NCBI GenBank assembly: GCA_020199775.1
Contig: JAIVJZ010000045.1
Coordinates: forward strand, 29,538-93,537
Length of the DNA stretch: 64,000 bases
Source of the DNA: Acidobacteriota bacterium
GTDB lineage: Bacteria; Acidobacteriota; Blastocatellia; Pyrinomonadales; Pyrinomonadaceae
Direction: 5' to 3'
Under the pieces are notes generated by a model. The model worked only from the letters and a program-made list of their open reading frames with translations. It searched no databases and was not told the origin of the DNA. The position numbers and the translations under genes were made by a program. This document shows, in pieces, positions 16,622 through 25,238 of this stretch. Position 1 is the first letter of the stretch. Every line of letters begins with the position of its first letter.

Positions 16622-17908
16622 TCATAACTTTCTCAAGGAGAAGTTATCGAGCCAGAGGCTCCCGAAGGCAGGGCAAGGTTGGTTGCCACACCTCCGGCGT
16701 TGCAGGCTGATGAGCACGACGCGCGCATCGCTGCCGGTTGCGAACTCAAGCGCGTAGTCTTGCCAACCACTCGTTCCCTGCGGCAGCGACAACTCGCCGA
16801 TGATCGCGCCCCCGCCCACGTCCGTCACAATCAGGGCAGGCGGCCCCCCGGTCACGACCTCTTCCGTGCGGCCTGAGAAGCCGAGCTTGTAACGTGTGTT
16901 CGGCTCAACCAGTACGAGTTGCGAGAGGAGCGTGGACGCCGGGTCGGAATCCCCGCGCCACTCGACGCGGAGGCTGTGCCCGCCCGCGTGTGCCCCCGCC
17001 GCGGCGAGCGAGACGCGCGTCGCAGGCGTGTCGGCCGCCGGCTGCCAGCCGAAGCCTGTTCCCTCGCGGCTCAGCCTTCCCTCAAAACCACCATCAATCA
17101 ACGCTGCGACGGGGTCGCGAGATGTGCCGCCCGCGTCGTTGCCGTCTGACCACAATTCATAAGCCTCGTTGAAACGTTTGCTTTTGAGCAGTTCGCCGAT
17201 GAGGGCGCGACGGTCTCCTGCTTCGGGGCCGCCAGCCGCCCGAAACAATCTGATGGCCTCCGATGTGTGGCCGCGCCCAGCGAAGAAACGCGCGAGGGCG
17301 ATTTGCATCACGGTCGTCTGCGGCTGCACGGCTCGCTCGACCGCCCGTGCGTCGCCGCCGGATGCTTGCCACGCGAGATCAAGCATTGCGGGCAACAGCG
17401 AAGGGTCGCTCGCGGCGGCGCGACTCATTTCCGCGAAAGCCCGTTCGCGAAGTCCGAACCTGAAGAGGAGATTGCCGAATTCCCAGCGCGGCCGTGCATA
17501 GTAGGGCGCGCGGCGTATCCCCTCGTCGAACGCCGCCAGCGCGCCCTCCCGGCGTCCGGCGCGGGCACGCGCATTGGCTAGTTCTATCCAGAGTAAATAG
17601 TCACGCGGGCGCGCGGCGACGGCCTGTTCGAGTTCCGTCAACGCTTCGGCCGATTTGCCCGAAGCCGCGAGCATGGCGGCTCGCGCATAGCGTGCTTCGG
17701 CGTCAGCCGGAGCTAGTTGCGCTGCCATGTCCATTGCCCCCGAGTCGTTGGCTCTCTGCCCGTACTGCGTGAGCAGACGTGAGTAGCCCGCGCGCGCTGA
17801 CTCGCTTATCCCCCACAGGCAGATGAGCAGCATTGCCGTCGCGCAAGCTGAACGTAAAAGGCGACCGCGCGCGGTCGCCTTTTGCGAGTCGGACTGTTGT
17901 GCCGTCAT
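16622..17908 (-). CDS. Membrane-anchored TPR protein of the exopolysaccharide locus
   Basis: About 428 residues. A single N-terminal membrane segment (ACATAMLLICLWGI) is followed by four to five tetratricopeptide repeats (for example AEARYARAAMLAASGKSAEA, LWIELANARARAGRREGALA, about residues 65-270). A C-terminal beta-sandwich of carbohydrate-binding appearance follows (GGHSLRVEWRG, NTRYKLGFSG, GSLWLDNFSLRKL). The ATG at 17908 with AGGTGAGC upstream is chosen over the longer frame to 17992. Such proteins often assist polymer assembly or export in the periplasm, but its exact role is not known. An unusual 28-bp palindrome lies in its first codons. Confidence 0.7.
   Translation of the reverse strand: MTAQQSDSQKATARGRLLRSACATAMLLICLWGISESARAGYSRLLTQYGQRANDSGAMDMAAQLAPADAEARYARAAMLAASGKSAEALTELEQAVAARPRDYLLWIELANARARAGRREGALAAFDEGIRRAPYYARPRWEFGNLLFRFGLRERAFAEMSRAAASDPSLLPAMLDLAWQASGGDARAVERAVQPQTTVMQIALARFFAGRGHTSEAIRLFRAAGGPEAGDRRALIGELLKSKRFNEAYELWSDGNDAGGTSRDPVAALIDGGFEGRLSREGTGFGWQPAADTPATRVSLAAAGAHAGGHSLRVEWRGDSDPASTLLSQLVLVEPNTRYKLGFSGRTEEVVTGGPPALIVTDVGGGAIIGELSLPQGTSGWQDYALEFATGSDARVVLISLQRRRCGNQPCPAFGSLWLDNFSLRKL
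17856..17883. repeat. 28-bp perfect palindrome inside the TPR gene's 5' end
   Basis: Positions 17856-17883 read the same on both strands: four A, then GGCGACCGCG, its complement, and four T. In RNA it would form a very stable hairpin followed by U residues, i.e. terminator- or attenuator-like, only about 10 codons after the start. Confidence 0.75.
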
Positions 17909-17959
17909 TATTGTGCTCACCTGAGAATAGCGTTTCCGTATCGGTGAGATCGCCGGGAT

Positions 17960-17990
17960 AAAAAAAGTGCCTTGCCATCGGGCAAGGCAC
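17960..17990 (-). terminator. Intrinsic terminator between the FecR-like gene and the TPR gene
   Basis: A perfect 10-bp stem (GTGCCTTGCC at 17967-17976, GGCAAGGCAC at 17981-17990) with a 4-nt loop, followed on the minus strand by six T. It is placed 30 bp after the stop of the gene at 18020. Confidence 0.85.
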
Positions 17991-18019
17991 AAAGTCTCTA
18001 AGGAGGTTACACGGTCAGA

Positions 18020-18664
18020 CTAACTGGTAAAGCCGGCAAACCCTCTCCGGCACTCGTTGTTGCGGCCACGGGGTTCGCCCGGCGTGGGGTTGCGACCGCG
18101 ACGGCACGGAACGAGGATGGCCGCGGCGACGATAGCGGAAAAGCCGATGGCCCCCAGGATAAATTTTTTATTTCCCAAGCCTATGCCACCGCCACCGCCA
18201 CCACCCTGCGGCGCGGCCGTCGGATCGCCTTCGGGAAGCGTGATCGATCCTTTAACGCCGTCCACCGTGTTCAGGCTGGCAAAGCCTTTGGCGACCACGA
18301 CGTTCACGCTCGCTTTATCGAAGACGAGTGTCAGGTCGGTTTCAGGAGCGATGTTCAGACTGCCCAGCGAGTCGAGCACGACCGAAGCCTCGACCGCTTG
18401 CGGCGTGCTCATCTGCGAGCCGGAGAGGATGGTCGTGCCGGTGACGGCGTTGTTGCCGTTGAGCGAAATTGACTTATCCTCGTCCAACACCAACTGCCCG
18501 AAGAGCAGGTTCCCGCTTTCGCGCGCTACTTCCGCTTTTGCAGTCTCGGCTTTGGCCGGGGCGGTCGCTCTCACCGTCTCGCCCAATGCCACGTAAGTCT
18601 GCGTGATCGAGAGTACGAGTGACATGGCGACCAGCTTGATCACCTTTTGACTCTTTAATTTCAT
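18020..18664 (-). CDS. Exported hypothetical protein with Gly hinge, C-terminal membrane helix and basic tail
   Basis: A 214-residue protein: signal peptide (VIKLVAMSLVLSITQTYVALG), a beta-rich ectodomain of about 110 residues resembling FecR-like or exported anti-sigma style domains (LNGNNAVTGTTILSGSQM, SLGSLNIAPETDLTL), seven Gly in a row, a C-terminal membrane helix (FILGAIGFSAIVAAAILV), then CRRGRN and a basic tail. The helix-plus-basic end resembles sorting signals of exosortase- or sortase-type systems, but no matching enzyme lies in the window. It is within the exopolysaccharide locus and followed by a strong terminator. No function is assigned. Confidence 0.65.
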   Translation of the reverse strand: MKLKSQKVIKLVAMSLVLSITQTYVALGETVRATAPAKAETAKAEVARESGNLLFGQLVLDEDKSISLNGNNAVTGTTILSGSQMSTPQAVEASVVLDSLGSLNIAPETDLTLVFDKASVNVVVAKGFASLNTVDGVKGSITLPEGDPTAAPQGGGGGGGIGLGNKKFILGAIGFSAIVAAAILVPCRRGRNPTPGEPRGRNNECRRGFAGFTS

Positions 18665-18782
18665 AACGTTGATTCCCTTTGTGTTACCACGATGTCGGAT
18701 TTAAAGGCTCACTGCCACGCAGACCGTCTCTGAATGCGTGCGCCAACTCTACAGCCTTCGCCGATTTGTTACAATTGGCCTA

Positions 18783-20345
18783 TCAGGCTAGATTTTCGGA
18801 CTCCGCGCGCCGGACTGCCGGCACGGAAACCCGCCCGGAGAGCGTGCGGCGGCGCGCCCTTCCGCCGCCTTCCGGCGGAGTTTTTTCCTCCGCACGCACG
18901 TCGGCGGTCGCTATCACCACAAGCGCGCAGGCGACGAGGGCGTTGACGGTGATGTGCAGGCCGAAGTCAACAAAGCTGTGCGCGGCCACTCCGACCAGTC
19001 CGGCCAATGCGCCGAAACAAGCGGCGCGGCGGAAACGATCCGCGGAACGCAAGCATCGGCGGGCGGCTCTCACGAAAGCCACAACAAACCATGCTGCCAG
19101 AACCACGCCGACGAGGCCACCGCTCGCCAAGAGTTCCAGATAATCGTTGTGTGCCTCTTGCGGCGTCGCCTCGCCCGACGCGTCGTGATACTCGGGAATG
19201 GCCGCCCAGTAACCGCCGAAGCCGACGCCGAAGACGGGATGAGCCTTGATGAGTTCCCCGGTCGCACGCCAAATCTGCGCCCGGCGTGTTCCTTCGCGCC
19301 ACTCTTCACCCACCGCGCGAACTTCACCCGATACTGTCTCCAGACGACTGACCAGCGGTTCGCCGCCCACCCAAACGATGCTGACGGCAACCCCCAGCGC
19401 CAGACACACGACGACGAGCACGCGCGCCGCCAGCCCGCCCCCGGTGACGCGCGACATCCACCCCGGTCTGGCGCCCTCCGCCGCACGAGCGTTATCCACC
19501 GCCGACGCCTTCGGATACATGAGTGCGACGAACAACAACTGCAAGAACATGCTCAGGATGCCGCCGCGCGAGTTTGACAACACTAACGCCGTCCAGATGG
19601 GCACCGCGACGGCCAAGCAGATGAGAAGGCGCTCTCGACGCACGCCCCTGCCGACGACAAGGCCGAGCACGAGGCCGAGCGCCATCTCCATGAGAAACGC
19701 GAAGTGATTACGGCTGATGAACTGCGCGTATTCCCGTCCGTCGTAGCCCAGTAACGGAAGGACGAAGCCCGGCGTCTGCTGCGTCGCCTGCCGGACGATG
19801 CCGAACAGTGCGCTCGCCACACCCAAGCCGATGACCGTGTAGATCAAAGCTCGCAAGCGACGCCGGTTCGACGTGTAGCTCAGCAGTAAGTTTCCCGCCA
19901 GCACAATTGCGAGCATCTTCCACGCCCACAGATGAGTTTCGTAAGGGTCTGCGCTCAAAGTCCGCAACGCATCCCCCCCGACGCCCCCGTCTCCCGCCAC
20001 GCTCCCGCCCGACAGGGGCAGGCTCTGAACGTATGCGAAAAGGATCAGCGCGGCCAATGGCATGAGCATCGAGACGCCGCGCACGCGCCACGTGCCGCGG
20101 ACGAGACCTTCCACGAGCCACACTGCCCCGAGCGCGAAGACGGCGCACTCAAAAACAGTCACCCACCACGGCTCCACCGTGCCGTAAGGGACTGCGACGA
20201 GTACGATCAGTGAAAGCAACGCGCCATAGGAGATGCGTTCGATCAGGCGAGCCATTTTTCCGGCCTGTTCGCGCGGGCGCACTGCCTGCGCCGCACCTGA
20301 TACTCCAGCGGCAGCCGCCGCGTTGTGCAATTCGATTTCCGTCAT
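18783..20345 (-). CDS. O-antigen ligase/polymerase family protein (Wzy/WaaL type)
   Basis: A 520-residue protein with about 12 hydrophobic helices and the large periplasmic loop of the Wzy_C/O-antigen ligase domain. The conserved VFGVGFGGYWAAIPEYHD segment and EATPQEAHNDYLELLASGG, with the family His, lie at about residues 370-410. It joins or polymerises undecaprenyl-linked glycans on the periplasmic side. It is the second such protein in the locus (the other is at 25238-26716), so one may polymerise and the other ligate. The ATG follows GGAAGGAAAG. Confidence 0.85.
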   Translation of the reverse strand: MTEIELHNAAAAAGVSGAAQAVRPREQAGKMARLIERISYGALLSLIVLVAVPYGTVEPWWVTVFECAVFALGAVWLVEGLVRGTWRVRGVSMLMPLAALILFAYVQSLPLSGGSVAGDGGVGGDALRTLSADPYETHLWAWKMLAIVLAGNLLLSYTSNRRRLRALIYTVIGLGVASALFGIVRQATQQTPGFVLPLLGYDGREYAQFISRNHFAFLMEMALGLVLGLVVGRGVRRERLLICLAVAVPIWTALVLSNSRGGILSMFLQLLFVALMYPKASAVDNARAAEGARPGWMSRVTGGGLAARVLVVVCLALGVAVSIVWVGGEPLVSRLETVSGEVRAVGEEWREGTRRAQIWRATGELIKAHPVFGVGFGGYWAAIPEYHDASGEATPQEAHNDYLELLASGGLVGVVLAAWFVVAFVRAARRCLRSADRFRRAACFGALAGLVGVAAHSFVDFGLHITVNALVACALVVIATADVRAEEKTPPEGGGRARRRTLSGRVSVPAVRRAESENLA

Positions 20346-20369
20346 CGGCGAGTCTTTCCTTCCCCCAGG

Positions 20370-21854
20370 TTAATAAGCGCCCTGCCCTTTCGTGACGGCG
20401 CGGACGGTTCTCACCAGAATGACTATGTCGAGCCACACAGACCAGTTACGCACGTAATAGGTGTCCCACTTCTGCATGCCGGGTGTGCCCGCAACGCTGC
20501 GCCCCGACACCTGCCACAGCCCCGTCATGCCGGGACGCACGCGCTCGCGCAACGTCCTGACATGCGTCGGCAACTCCTCGTGGTGATACTGCGGCAACGG
20601 TCTCGGGCCGACGAGAGACATCTCGCCGCGCAGCACGTTGATTAGTTGCGGCAGTTCGTCCAGCGAAGTTCTTCGTAATAACTTTCCGACCGTAGTGATG
20701 CGCGGGTCTTGGCAGAGTTTGAAGCTGGACAGCCATTCCGCGCGCAGTGCTGCGTCCTCCTTAAGTTTTCGTTGCAGCACGGCCTCTGCGTCCGGAACCA
20801 TCGTGCGAAACTTCCAGGTGCGGAAACGATGCCCGTCCTCGCCGATGCGGTCTTGCAGGAAAAACGGGTTGACGCGATCTTCGAGCCACACCAGCGCGGC
20901 CAGCAACAAGCAGAGTGGCACCCAGAGGACGGCGGTCGCGGCGACCGCGACCAGTTCGAGCGTGCGCTTCGTCACACGCGCCAGCGGGTCGAGCAGGTTG
21001 CGTGAAATCTCCAAACCCAAAACGCCGCCGAGGTCGCGCGCGCGCACCCACAACGACTGCACCTCGAACAGGTTCGGGATGATAAGTACGTGACGGTAGG
21101 AGGCAAGCGGCCCGTCGAGCAGTTCGACCACCTGCTCGCGAGCCAGACCCGGCAGCGCGAGGATCGCAACCGGGGCTTTAGGCGTCGTCTGCCCCAGATG
21201 GCCGAGCACCGGCACTCCTTCCACACGGTCATCCCAGCACTTCAGATGGTCGTCGAAGATGCCAACCGGAACGTAGCCGAACCCCTTCTCGGCGCGCAGG
21301 GCGTTGATGATTGTGGCGCACACTTCCGCGCCGCCGTAAATCACCGTCGGCACGCCCCACAAGCCATACGCGACGAGCAGGTGCTTGACCAGCATGCGTA
21401 TCGCGGGCACCAGCACGACGTTTAACCCGAACGCGGCCAGCAGCACGAGGCGGCTGACGTGATGAGCTTCTTTACCCAGAAACAACATGACGGCCAGCCC
21501 GCCGTAGATGCCCCCGAGCAGGAGCACTTCGCGCCGGAGTTCTTCCACCGGCCCCAAGCCCCAACTCGGCAGGAGACGCGCGCCAAGCGCGCACCCCCAC
21601 CACGCGAGTATCAGGAGCAGGCTCCAACTATAGAGAATCGGTTCGCCCACCAACCACCACCGCGCCGCTCCCGCCAGCACCAGCGCCAGGATGATCGCGA
21701 CGGCATCCCCCGCGCCCAGTGCGGCGGCGTTCCAGAGACGGCGGCGCAGGTACAAAAACGCCTGCCTGCGCCGGGGTCTGTGCCCGACGCCGGGCATTGA
21801 CGGAGTCAGGATGTCTACTTCCGTGACAGCCGTCCGCAAACTGTAACTGCTCAT
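20370..21854 (-). CDS. wbaP: Undecaprenyl-phosphate sugar phosphotransferase (WbaP type)
   Basis: A 494-residue polyprenyl glycosylphosphotransferase with an N-terminal block of four membrane helices (about 40-140), a CoA-binding-like middle domain (TVIYGGAEVCATIINALRAE, about 165-270), one membrane helix (about 300) and the C-terminal bacterial sugar transferase domain. That domain shows FFLQDRIGEDGHRF, WKFRTM, TSLDELPQLINVLRGEMSLV and GPRPLPQYH. It transfers a sugar-1-phosphate (often Gal or Glc) to undecaprenyl phosphate, starting repeat-unit synthesis at the cytoplasmic face. It is 31 bp downstream of the GME-like gene and 24 bp upstream of the ligase, so it is in the same operon. Confidence 0.9.
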   Translation of the reverse strand: MSSYSLRTAVTEVDILTPSMPGVGHRPRRRQAFLYLRRRLWNAAALGAGDAVAIILALVLAGAARWWLVGEPILYSWSLLLILAWWGCALGARLLPSWGLGPVEELRREVLLLGGIYGGLAVMLFLGKEAHHVSRLVLLAAFGLNVVLVPAIRMLVKHLLVAYGLWGVPTVIYGGAEVCATIINALRAEKGFGYVPVGIFDDHLKCWDDRVEGVPVLGHLGQTTPKAPVAILALPGLAREQVVELLDGPLASYRHVLIIPNLFEVQSLWVRARDLGGVLGLEISRNLLDPLARVTKRTLELVAVAATAVLWVPLCLLLAALVWLEDRVNPFFLQDRIGEDGHRFRTWKFRTMVPDAEAVLQRKLKEDAALRAEWLSSFKLCQDPRITTVGKLLRRTSLDELPQLINVLRGEMSLVGPRPLPQYHHEELPTHVRTLRERVRPGMTGLWQVSGRSVAGTPGMQKWDTYYVRNWSVWLDIVILVRTVRAVTKGQGAY

Positions 21855-21885
21855 GTGGTTTCCCTAGTTCGGTAACAGCCGTCCT

Positions 21886-22926
21886 TCAGACGGCGACCGC
21901 CGCCTGTCCTTCCCTGACGAGGCTTGCTTCTTTTATCAACTGCGCCTCCGGCACAACCTTGCCCGACATCTCCAACTCGCCGCGAATCCACTCGTAGGTC
22001 AGCCGCAATCCTTCTTCGAGACTGATCTGCGGCTCCCAGCCGAGCACTTCGCGCAGGCGCGTGTTGTCGCTGTTGCGCCCGCGCACGCCCTGCGGCTTCG
22101 AGAGGTCGTAAACCTTATTGAGCCGCTTGCCGCCAATCGCCGAGGTGATGTCCACGAGTTCGTCAATCGTGATCATCCGATCCTGACCGAGGTTGAGCGG
22201 TTCGCGATGGTCGGACTGCATCAGGCGATAGATGCCCTCGACGCAATCGTCTATGTAGCAGTAAGAGCGAGTCTGCTTGCCGTCGCCCCACACCTCTATG
22301 TCGTCGCCGTCTTTAGCGAGCGCGACTTTGCGGCAGATGGCCGCCGGCGACTTCTCGCGCCCGCCGTCATACGTGCCGAGCGGGCCGAAGATGTTGTGGA
22401 AGCGCACCACACGCGTCTCCAGCCCGTACTCCTCCCAGTAGTGACGGCACTGTCGTTCGGAGAAGAGTTTCTCCCATCCATAACCGTCTTCCGGGTCGGC
22501 CGGGTAGGCGTCCTCTTCCTTGAGCGGCTCAACGTCGGGCACGTTCTGCTTGTAGCCGGGGTAGATGCAGGCCGACGACGTGTAGAGGTATCGGCTGATA
22601 CCGTTCAATCGCGCGGCTTCGGGCATGTGGATGTTGATGAGCACGTTGTCGTGCATGATCTCGGCCTTGTGCGCGTGTATGAAACCGATGCCGCCCATGT
22701 TGGCGGCGAGGTTGTAAATTTCGTCCACGCCGCGCACGGCCTGCAAACAGTTGTGCCAGCGTCGCAGATCGAGCAGTTCAAACTCGTCCGCCGCCGACGC
22801 CCCGTATTCCGGGAGCTTGATGTCCGCGCCGCGCACCCAGTAGCCCTCGTCCTTTAACCTTTTAACCAGATGATGCCCGATAAAGCCGCCGGCACCTGTC
22901 ACCAACACTCTCCGCGAGCGTTCCAT
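21886..22926 (-). CDS. GDP-mannose 3,5-epimerase-like NAD-dependent epimerase
   Basis: A 346-residue extended SDR enzyme: NAD motif TGAGGFIGHH (residues 10-19), LAANMGGIGFIHAH, TSSACIYPGYK, the GYGWEKLFSERQ motif holding the catalytic Tyr and Lys, and TRSYCYIDDCVEGIYRLM. The combination AANMGG plus SSACIYP plus YGWEK is that of GDP-mannose 3,5-epimerase (GDP-L-galactose formation), although close relatives act on other GDP- or UDP-hexoses. It has a strong AGGAGG ribosome-binding site. It provides a sugar precursor for the polysaccharide. Confidence 0.8.
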   Translation of the reverse strand: MERSRRVLVTGAGGFIGHHLVKRLKDEGYWVRGADIKLPEYGASAADEFELLDLRRWHNCLQAVRGVDEIYNLAANMGGIGFIHAHKAEIMHDNVLINIHMPEAARLNGISRYLYTSSACIYPGYKQNVPDVEPLKEEDAYPADPEDGYGWEKLFSERQCRHYWEEYGLETRVVRFHNIFGPLGTYDGGREKSPAAICRKVALAKDGDDIEVWGDGKQTRSYCYIDDCVEGIYRLMQSDHREPLNLGQDRMITIDELVDITSAIGGKRLNKVYDLSKPQGVRGRNSDNTRLREVLGWEPQISLEEGLRLTYEWIRGELEMSGKVVPEAQLIKEASLVREGQAAVAV

Positions 22927-23060
22927 AATGTGTTCCTCCTGATGAATTCCTTGCTGTCGAGATGGATAAACGGGAAGCCTGATGACGCCTGACAGTCACT
23001 TGAGCCGGACAGGCGCGAGGCGTTCGTGCGTCGAATTTTCAGAGCGTTTCTAACCTGTAT

Positions 23061-23906
23061 CTAACGTGTATTCAGCGCGTGCTTTCTTAAACCGAGCACT
23101 TGCAGCGAAATGTGAAAGATGAAACGCGGCACGATGTTGAAATATCGTCCGGCCAGACGGCGTGGCTCGGACAGCAGGCGGTGGAGCCATTGAAGTCCCG
23201 CTTGCTTGACCCAAGCGGGCGCATCCTTCGTCCGCCCCGTGTGAACGTCGAAGGCCGCGCCGACGCCGATCATCACTTTCGTGTCCAGCTTGCGGAAGAG
23301 GTCGGCCATTAACTTCTCCTGCTTCGGCGTGCTGAGTCCCACCCAGAAGATGTCCGGGCGAGATTGACTGACCAGCGCGGTTAACTCGCGCTCCTCGTTA
23401 TCGTTGAGCGGCCTGAACGGGGGGGTGTATGTCCCCACAATGCGAATGCCGGGGAATCCTTCCCGCAGATTCGCGGCGAGTTCTTCGGCGACGCCGACGT
23501 TGCCGCCGTAGATGAAATGGCTGTAATTTTTCTCCACCGACATCCGGCACACTTCGATCATCAGGTCAGGCCCGTAGACGCGCTCCATCCGTTCGTGCCC
23601 CTGAATTTTGCCGACCCACACGGTCGGCATCCCGTCGGGCGTGACCAACAGCGCGTCGTTGATGATTCGCTTCAAGTTTTCGTCGCGCTGCGCCTCCATC
23701 ACACCATGCACCCCGGTCACGCAGACGTAACCGCCGATACCCGTGCGGACGGCCTCCTCGATTGTCCGCACTGCGGAAGCCATGTCCGTCGCATGCACGC
23801 CGACGCCGAGCACGTTGGCGCGCCGGTGCGACCCGGAGGGCGCGCGCGCGTCGCGTTCACCGCCACGTGACACACCTGAAGCCGGTAGATCAGAATCGCT
23901 CGACAT
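23061..23906 (-). CDS. WecB/TagA/CpsF family glycosyltransferase
   Basis: About 281 residues. Family features: VLGVGVHATDMASAVRTIEE near the N-terminus, GYVCVTGVHGVMEAQRDE, LVTPDGMPTVWVGK (with the Thr/Asp of the active site), YGPDLMIEVC and FWVGLSTPKQEKLM. GT26-family enzymes add ManNAcA-, ManNAc- or glucosyl-type sugars to an undecaprenyl-linked acceptor as an early step. The ATG at 23906 is preferred (GGGAG upstream); an in-frame TTG at 23921 is possible. It begins a new segment of the locus downstream of an intrinsic terminator. Confidence 0.85.
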   Translation of the reverse strand: MSSDSDLPASGVSRGGERDARAPSGSHRRANVLGVGVHATDMASAVRTIEEAVRTGIGGYVCVTGVHGVMEAQRDENLKRIINDALLVTPDGMPTVWVGKIQGHERMERVYGPDLMIEVCRMSVEKNYSHFIYGGNVGVAEELAANLREGFPGIRIVGTYTPPFRPLNDNEERELTALVSQSRPDIFWVGLSTPKQEKLMADLFRKLDTKVMIGVGAAFDVHTGRTKDAPAWVKQAGLQWLHRLLSEPRRLAGRYFNIVPRFIFHISLQVLGLRKHALNTR

Positions 23907-23965
23907 AACTCCCACGTTCAATAACTCCCCTTATGAAACTGACGAAACTTTCTATACGCGGGCGC

Positions 23966-23987
23966 AAAAAAAGGAGCCTTCGCTCCT
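23966..23987 (-). terminator. Intrinsic terminator after the GT4 gene
   Basis: AGGAGC (23972-23977) pairs with GCTCCT (23982-23987) around a 4-nt loop. On the minus strand seven T follow. It lies about 60 bp after the stop of the GT4 gene at 24048. Confidence 0.75.
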
Positions 23988-24047
23988 CCTTACTTTCGCG
24001 CCTCAGTTCTGTTGATTACTTCAATTCGCTTCAATACTCTCGTGCGG

Positions 24048-25238
24048 CTACTTTTCGCCTCGCCCGTTCTGTTTAATCGCGCGGCGATAAATCTCTGTCA
24101 GCATCCGGTAATTTCGCTCGGCAGTGTATTTCTTCTCATACTCACGCCTCGCTTCCCGCCCCATCACTTCCATCTCCCGTTCGTGCGCCCAGGCCCACGC
24201 GATTTTAGTTGCGAGGTCTGCCGCGTCGCCGGGCGTGAAGTGCAATCCCGTCCGGCCGTCGGCGACGATCTCCTCCATCGCTCCGAGGCGCGAAGCGATG
24301 ACCGGCACTCCGCAGGCGAAGGCTTCCGCGATGGTCAAGGGGAAGCCTTCGTACCACTGCGACGGAAAGACGACGACGCGCGCGCGCCTCATCAAGTCCA
24401 GAACCTCGCTCCGCTCACGTCTCCCCAACACTTCGACACGCGGGGCAAGATCGCCTTCTCGCGCAGCCGCGCGCGCCTCTTCGATGAGCGGGCCGTCACC
24501 GAGTATTTTGAGCGGGATGTGCGGCAGATTCCGCCACGCCCCCAACAGCACGCCGACGCCCTTCTCCGGCGACAACCTTCCGACGAAGAGTGCGTAGTCG
24601 CCGGGCCCCTCCGACGGACGGATGCCCGCCTCGACGAAGTTGGGTTTGACCACGATTTTGTCGGCTGGCAGATGCCCCTCGACGAACTTCCGGCGCGCGA
24701 ATTCCGTGAGGGCGACGTAAACATCCACGGCCTCTCTCCATGTGCCGAGCGCGCGATGCGTCGCGAGCATCAAGGTCGTCACCCCGCTTGCCGCGCGACT
24801 TTCCCGGTAACATGCGCGGGCAGCCCCCGCCCACGACACAGCCCGCCCCAGACAATCCTCACAGACGCGTCCCTCACGCATGAGCATCGCGTTCGGGCAG
24901 AGCAGGCGGTAGTTGTGCAGCGTCTGCACTACGGGCACGGCCTCGGCTCTGGCCGCGTGATAAGCCGCCGGGGAGACGAGCGGGAACGTGTTGTGGAAAT
25001 GAACCACGTCCGGTCGTTCGCGCCGGAACATCGCGCGCAGTTCACGATAGATCGCTCTGTTCCACAGGGTCGCCCCCGCCAGAGCCGGCGCACTCATGCC
25101 CTCTACCTGATCGTTATGTACCGTGTAACGCACGACGTGCTGACCGCCCGCTTCGAGCAATGCCGCTTCCGCGGCGAAGACTTGATCCTCTCCGCCCGGC
25201 TGCTTGTACCTGTTGTGCGCGAGCAGAATCTTCATCAT
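24048..25238 (-). CDS. GT4 family glycosyltransferase
   Basis: About 396 residues with the GT-B fold. The N-terminal domain has VVHFHNTFPLVSPAAYHAAR and QTLHNYRLLCPNAMLMREG plus a Cys pair (CEDCLG). The C-terminal domain has YALFVGRLSPEKGVGVLL, FPSQWYEGFPLTIAEAFACG and VPVIASRLGAMEEIV, the donor-binding part with the E-x7-E motif. It is a retaining transferase using a nucleotide sugar. ATG 25238 overlaps the stop of the upstream ligase gene (TGATG), so translation is probably coupled. The specific sugar is unknown. Confidence 0.85.
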   Translation of the reverse strand: MMKILLAHNRYKQPGGEDQVFAAEAALLEAGGQHVVRYTVHNDQVEGMSAPALAGATLWNRAIYRELRAMFRRERPDVVHFHNTFPLVSPAAYHAARAEAVPVVQTLHNYRLLCPNAMLMREGRVCEDCLGRAVSWAGAARACYRESRAASGVTTLMLATHRALGTWREAVDVYVALTEFARRKFVEGHLPADKIVVKPNFVEAGIRPSEGPGDYALFVGRLSPEKGVGVLLGAWRNLPHIPLKILGDGPLIEEARAAAREGDLAPRVEVLGRRERSEVLDLMRRARVVVFPSQWYEGFPLTIAEAFACGVPVIASRLGAMEEIVADGRTGLHFTPGDAADLATKIAWAWAHEREMEVMGREARREYEKKYTAERNYRMLTEIYRRAIKQNGRGEK

